Shown here piece by piece: positions 62,152-64,000 of a stretch of DNA of 64,000 bases. The stretch is from Xanthobacteraceae bacterium. Its GTDB lineage: Bacteria > Pseudomonadota > Alphaproteobacteria > Rhizobiales > Xanthobacteraceae. The position numbers were made by a program, and so were the translations under genes. A model generated the notes under the pieces. That model was not told the DNA's origin, made no database searches, and saw nothing but the letters and a program-made list of their open reading frames with translations. Within the stretch, counting starts at the first letter, position 1. The number at the start of each line of letters is the position of its first letter. The DNA lies in assembly GCA_019746355.1 (NCBI GenBank), contig JAIESC010000253.1, positions 1 through 64,000 on the forward strand. The letters are read 5' to 3'.

Positions 62152-63087
62152 TCAGTAATCCCAGACGGCCGGTATCCAACGAAAGACGTCGCCGTCGACC
62201 GCCACATGTCCGACGGACGGGAACGGCAGGTGAGTGGCGACCAGCAGCTCGCCGCTCGCCGCCAGCTCCTGCAACAGACGGACGCGAACGCGGGCCGCCT
62301 CCGCGGGGTCGTGCTCGAAGCCGTTGTGCCAGTCGGGGTTCTCGAACCCGACCGTGAACACGGCGTCGCCGGCGAAGGTCAGCCGGTCGCCGCCGGACGA
62401 AAGGCGGACCACGCTGTGGCCGGGGGTGTGGCCGCCGGTGCGAACGACGACCACCCCTGGCGCCACCTCGTGCTTCTCCTCGAACAGCCGGAGCTGGCTG
62501 CGGTACTCGCTCAAGAACCGCTGGGCGGTCGCCCGAAGCGCGTCCGGGAATCCATCCGGCATGGAGGTGCGGGAGAAATCGGGCGACGCCCAGAACGCGG
62601 CCTCGGCGGCCGCCACGTGGATCCGCAGGTCCGGACGCAGCCGCTCCTTCACGCCGTCGACCAGGAGCCCGCCGATGTGGTCCATGTGCATGTGGGTCAG
62701 CACCACGTCGGTCACGGATGAAAGATCGATGCCGGCGGCCTCCAGTCGCCGGACCAACTGCCCGGCCCGCGGCAGGTTCGGGTTCACCCCGAGGCCGGCG
62801 TCGACGAGGATGGTCCGGCCGCCGCTGTACACCACGACCACGTTCAGCGGCCAATCGAGCATTTCCGGCGGCAGCAGCATGTCCTCCAGCCAGGCCGCCC
62901 GGACGGCCGGGTCGGTGTCGTGTGCCAGCATCCTGGTTGGCAGCGACAGCACCCCATCGCTGATCACCAGCACGTCGATCTCGCCGATCCGCAGCGCGTA
63001 GCGCGACGGAACCAGCTCGTCGTGCCGGCCGGGGTGCGGGATGGTGTCCAAGCTCACGTTCACGTTCATGTTCATGTTCATGCTCAT
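62152..63087 (-). CDS. Metallo-beta-lactamase-fold hydrolase
   Basis: A 311-residue MBL-fold protein from the ATG at 63087 (AGGAGG upstream). The zinc motif is LTHMHMDHIGG (His132, His134, Asp136, His137). Further ligands are probably the His in GGHTPGHSV and Asp in TFAGDAVF, and LVATHLPFPSVGH near the end. The N-terminus is an odd MSMNMNMNVNVS run. It resembles lactonase/quorum-quenching-type or arylsulfatase-like MBL enzymes; the substrate is unknown. It follows microprotein copy 2 by about 390 bases. Confidence 0.88.
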   Translation of the reverse strand: MSMNMNMNVNVSLDTIPHPGRHDELVPSRYALRIGEIDVLVISDGVLSLPTRMLAHDTDPAVRAAWLEDMLLPPEMLDWPLNVVVVYSGGRTILVDAGLGVNPNLPRAGQLVRRLEAAGIDLSSVTDVVLTHMHMDHIGGLLVDGVKERLRPDLRIHVAAAEAAFWASPDFSRTSMPDGFPDALRATAQRFLSEYRSQLRLFEEKHEVAPGVVVVRTGGHTPGHSVVRLSSGGDRLTFAGDAVFTVGFENPDWHNGFEHDPAEAARVRVRLLQELAASGELLVATHLPFPSVGHVAVDGDVFRWIPAVWDY

Positions 63088-63213
63088 GTTGGCCTCCTGC
63101 TGACCGTCCGTTTTGCGATGTGTTTCGCTACTCCCGTGTGCGATGGAGACGTAACCATCCGGTGGTCCAGGTCGCGTACATCCCGGGTATAGGATCGATG
63201 CGTCCGAAGCGCA

Positions 63214-63288
63214 TGCCAAGTGAAGCACTGCCAAGTGAAGCACTGCCAAGTGAAGCACTGCCAGGTGAAGCACTGCCAGGTGAAGCAC
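63214..63288. repeat. 15-bp tandem repeat, five copies
   Basis: TGCCAAGTGAAGCAC occurs three times in a row and TGCCAGGTGAAGCAC twice more, with no spacing. It lies 127 bases upstream of the MBL gene start. In the minus frame shared with that gene it would read (AVLHL)n, but the ribosome site at 63087 argues it is not translated. It is a likely site of copy-number variation. Confidence 0.9.
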
Positions 63289-63435
63289 TGCGAAGCCCTG
63301 CGGAGTTCGCGCCGGCGGTGCTGAGCCAGCAGTCACTCTGCCGGCACGCGTTCCGGTCAACGACATGGCCCGACGACAGGCTCCGCGGCGTGCCCCGCGG
63401 TATGCCCGCGGGCCGCATGTCGCGTCTTGCGAAAC

Positions 63436-63474
63436 GATCGCGTGGGCACGGCGCTTTCGCGCCTTTGCCCACCC
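63436..63474. repeat. GTGGGCA...GCCCACC dispersed palindrome
   Basis: CGTGGGCACGGCGCTTTCGC and GCCTTTGCCCACC, a member of the 48453-48578 and 54058-54372 families. It lies directly downstream of microprotein copy 2 and may terminate its transcript. Confidence 0.65.
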
Positions 63475-63480
63475 CGCGCG

Positions 63481-63579
63481 CTACGGCAACAGCCCGATCG
63501 CGGAGTAGATGCAGAGCATCGCGACGATGCTCACCCAAATGAACGGGTAGATGTCGAGGGACGTTTCTTTGTCGTTCAT
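63481..63579 (-). CDS. Membrane microprotein, copy 2 (32 aa)
   Basis: From the ATG at 63579 the protein is 32 residues: head MNDKETSLDIYP then FIWVSIVAMLCIYSAIGLLP and a TAG stop. The span is identical to copy 1 at 59596-59700, whereas codons differ (the genes are not simple DNA copies; for example CTG/CTC, GCG/GCC choices vary). GGAG precedes the start. It is followed by a palindrome and the MBL gene region, preceded by a low-complexity secreted protein gene on the same strand. Confidence 0.75.
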   Translation of the reverse strand: MNDKETSLDIYPFIWVSIVAMLCIYSAIGLLP

Positions 63580-63722
63580 GGGCACTCCGGACACCGTGTC
63601 GCGGCGGAAGGAAGACATGTGGGAGCGCCCGCGCGGCGCAACGGCCGCGCGCCTTTCGTGGTCTGCCCGTTGACGAAACCGGCTCGCGCTCGTTCAGCGG
63701 CGTCCGGTTTCAGCGGCCGGGG

Positions 63723-64000
63723 TTACTGGCACGACCGGTCGACCCGCGGGTCGCAGACCGGACCGAAGTAGCTCCCGGACAGGATGCCGCGCTTGTAGTA
63801 GGCGCGGGTGGGGTAGGCGTTGGTGTTGTAGTAGATGGCATCGCTGCCGTAGCCGGCGTTGGTATAGCCGGCGTTGGTGTCAGCCGCGTTGATGGCGCGG
63901 GCGTTGGCGGCGCGGGCGGCGCGAATGTTGGCGGCGCGGGCGGCGGCAACATTGCTGGTGGCGGCATCGGCGCTGCTATTCCAGGCTCCGAACCAGCCGC
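63723..64000 (-). CDS. Low-complexity Ala/Asn-rich protein, C-terminal part (cut by window edge)
   Basis: The minus strand is open for 91 codons from the window end to a TAA at 63723. It begins GWFGAWNSSADAATSNVAAA, continues with RAANIRAARAANARAINAAD, then TNAGYTNAGYGSDAIYYNTN and ends FGPVCDPRVDRSCQ. Alternating Ala-rich helix-like and Tyr/Asn-rich repeats and a terminal Cys pair suggest a secreted or surface protein. The N-terminus lies outside the window. The frame is preferred to a proline-rich alternative because it is continuous and has a balanced composition. The function is unknown. Confidence 0.6.
   Translation of the reverse strand, partial: GWFGAWNSSADAATSNVAAARAANIRAARAANARAINAADTNAGYTNAGYGSDAIYYNTNAYPTRAYYKRGILSGSYFGPVCDPRVDRSCQ

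Noticed and set aside
63214..63288. CRISPR array
   Set aside because: The repeats are contiguous 15-mers with no spacers, and no cas genes are present.
63088..63366. N-terminal extension of the MBL protein through the 15-bp repeats
   Set aside because: AGGAGG directly before the ATG at 63087 and the non-family, low-complexity AVLHL sequence argue against translation from upstream.

Overview
The window is high-GC chromosomal DNA whose gene content looks alphaproteobacterial, probably Hyphomicrobiales of the Bradyrhizobiaceae/Xanthobacteraceae type. The pointers are an aerobic benzoyl-CoA (box) gene set with a BoxR regulator, many orphan tripartite-tricarboxylate (Bug-type) binding proteins, small rhizobial-style Tat-leader proteins, and several families of dispersed palindromic repeats. 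This placement is inference from content; there is no rRNA, tRNA, phage, transposase or CRISPR array in the window.

Left part (1-8.0 kb): an aromatic-degradation-like cluster. It holds a cupin tail, a two-domain extradiol-type VOC protein, a flavin monooxygenase, an aldehyde dehydrogenase, a Bug binding protein, a 4,5-dihydroxyphthalate decarboxylase-like protein, a second related flavin monooxygenase on the other strand, and a divergent MarR regulator. A beta-barrel protein follows (8.2-9.8 kb). From 9.9 to 14.5 kb lie a broken Bug gene, boxR with a near-consensus promoter overlaid by TGCA motifs, boxC and boxB. boxA, the benzoate-CoA ligase and boxD are absent from the window.

14.7-26 kb: a TPR/beta-barrel outer-membrane protein divergent from a FecR-domain protein, an orphan molybdopterin subunit of the xanthine/CO dehydrogenase family, one Bug gene, then four Bug genes in tandem on the minus strand downstream of a serine/alanine-glyoxylate aminotransferase. 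A duplicated scrap of the aminotransferase 3' end lies between two of the Bug genes and marks how the array grew. Divergent from the aminotransferase is a fused glycolate/D-2-hydroxyacid dehydrogenase, followed by a MetE-like protein. The hydroxyacid dehydrogenase and the aminotransferase could act in sequence (2-hydroxyacid to glyoxylate to glycine).

30-42.7 kb: a sugar-acid dehydratase, an NMT1/THI5-type ABC importer interrupted by a Bug gene, a ChrA transporter and a TauE/SafE permease bracketed by two 84-bp direct repeats, an SDR plus EamA exporter pair, and E1-alpha/E1-beta of a 2-oxoacid or acetoin dehydrogenase. A succinate-semialdehyde-type dehydrogenase and the E2 subunit follow (42.8-45.8 kb); no E3 is present. 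46-55.6 kb: a small CXXCH protein, a lipoprotein hydrolase-like protein, a PilZ protein, a TRAP transporter operon, a TauD-type dioxygenase, a HigA antitoxin scrap, an acetoacetate decarboxylase and a patatin phospholipase.

The right part (55.6-64 kb) is gene-poor and repeat-rich: a lytic transglycosylase, a Fis-like mini-regulator with a coiled-coil partner, a secreted cupin, small Tat-leader proteins, a beta-barrel protein, a metallo-beta-lactamase-fold enzyme, and two nearly identical 32-34 residue membrane microproteins. I regard the microproteins as the most unusual item in the window.
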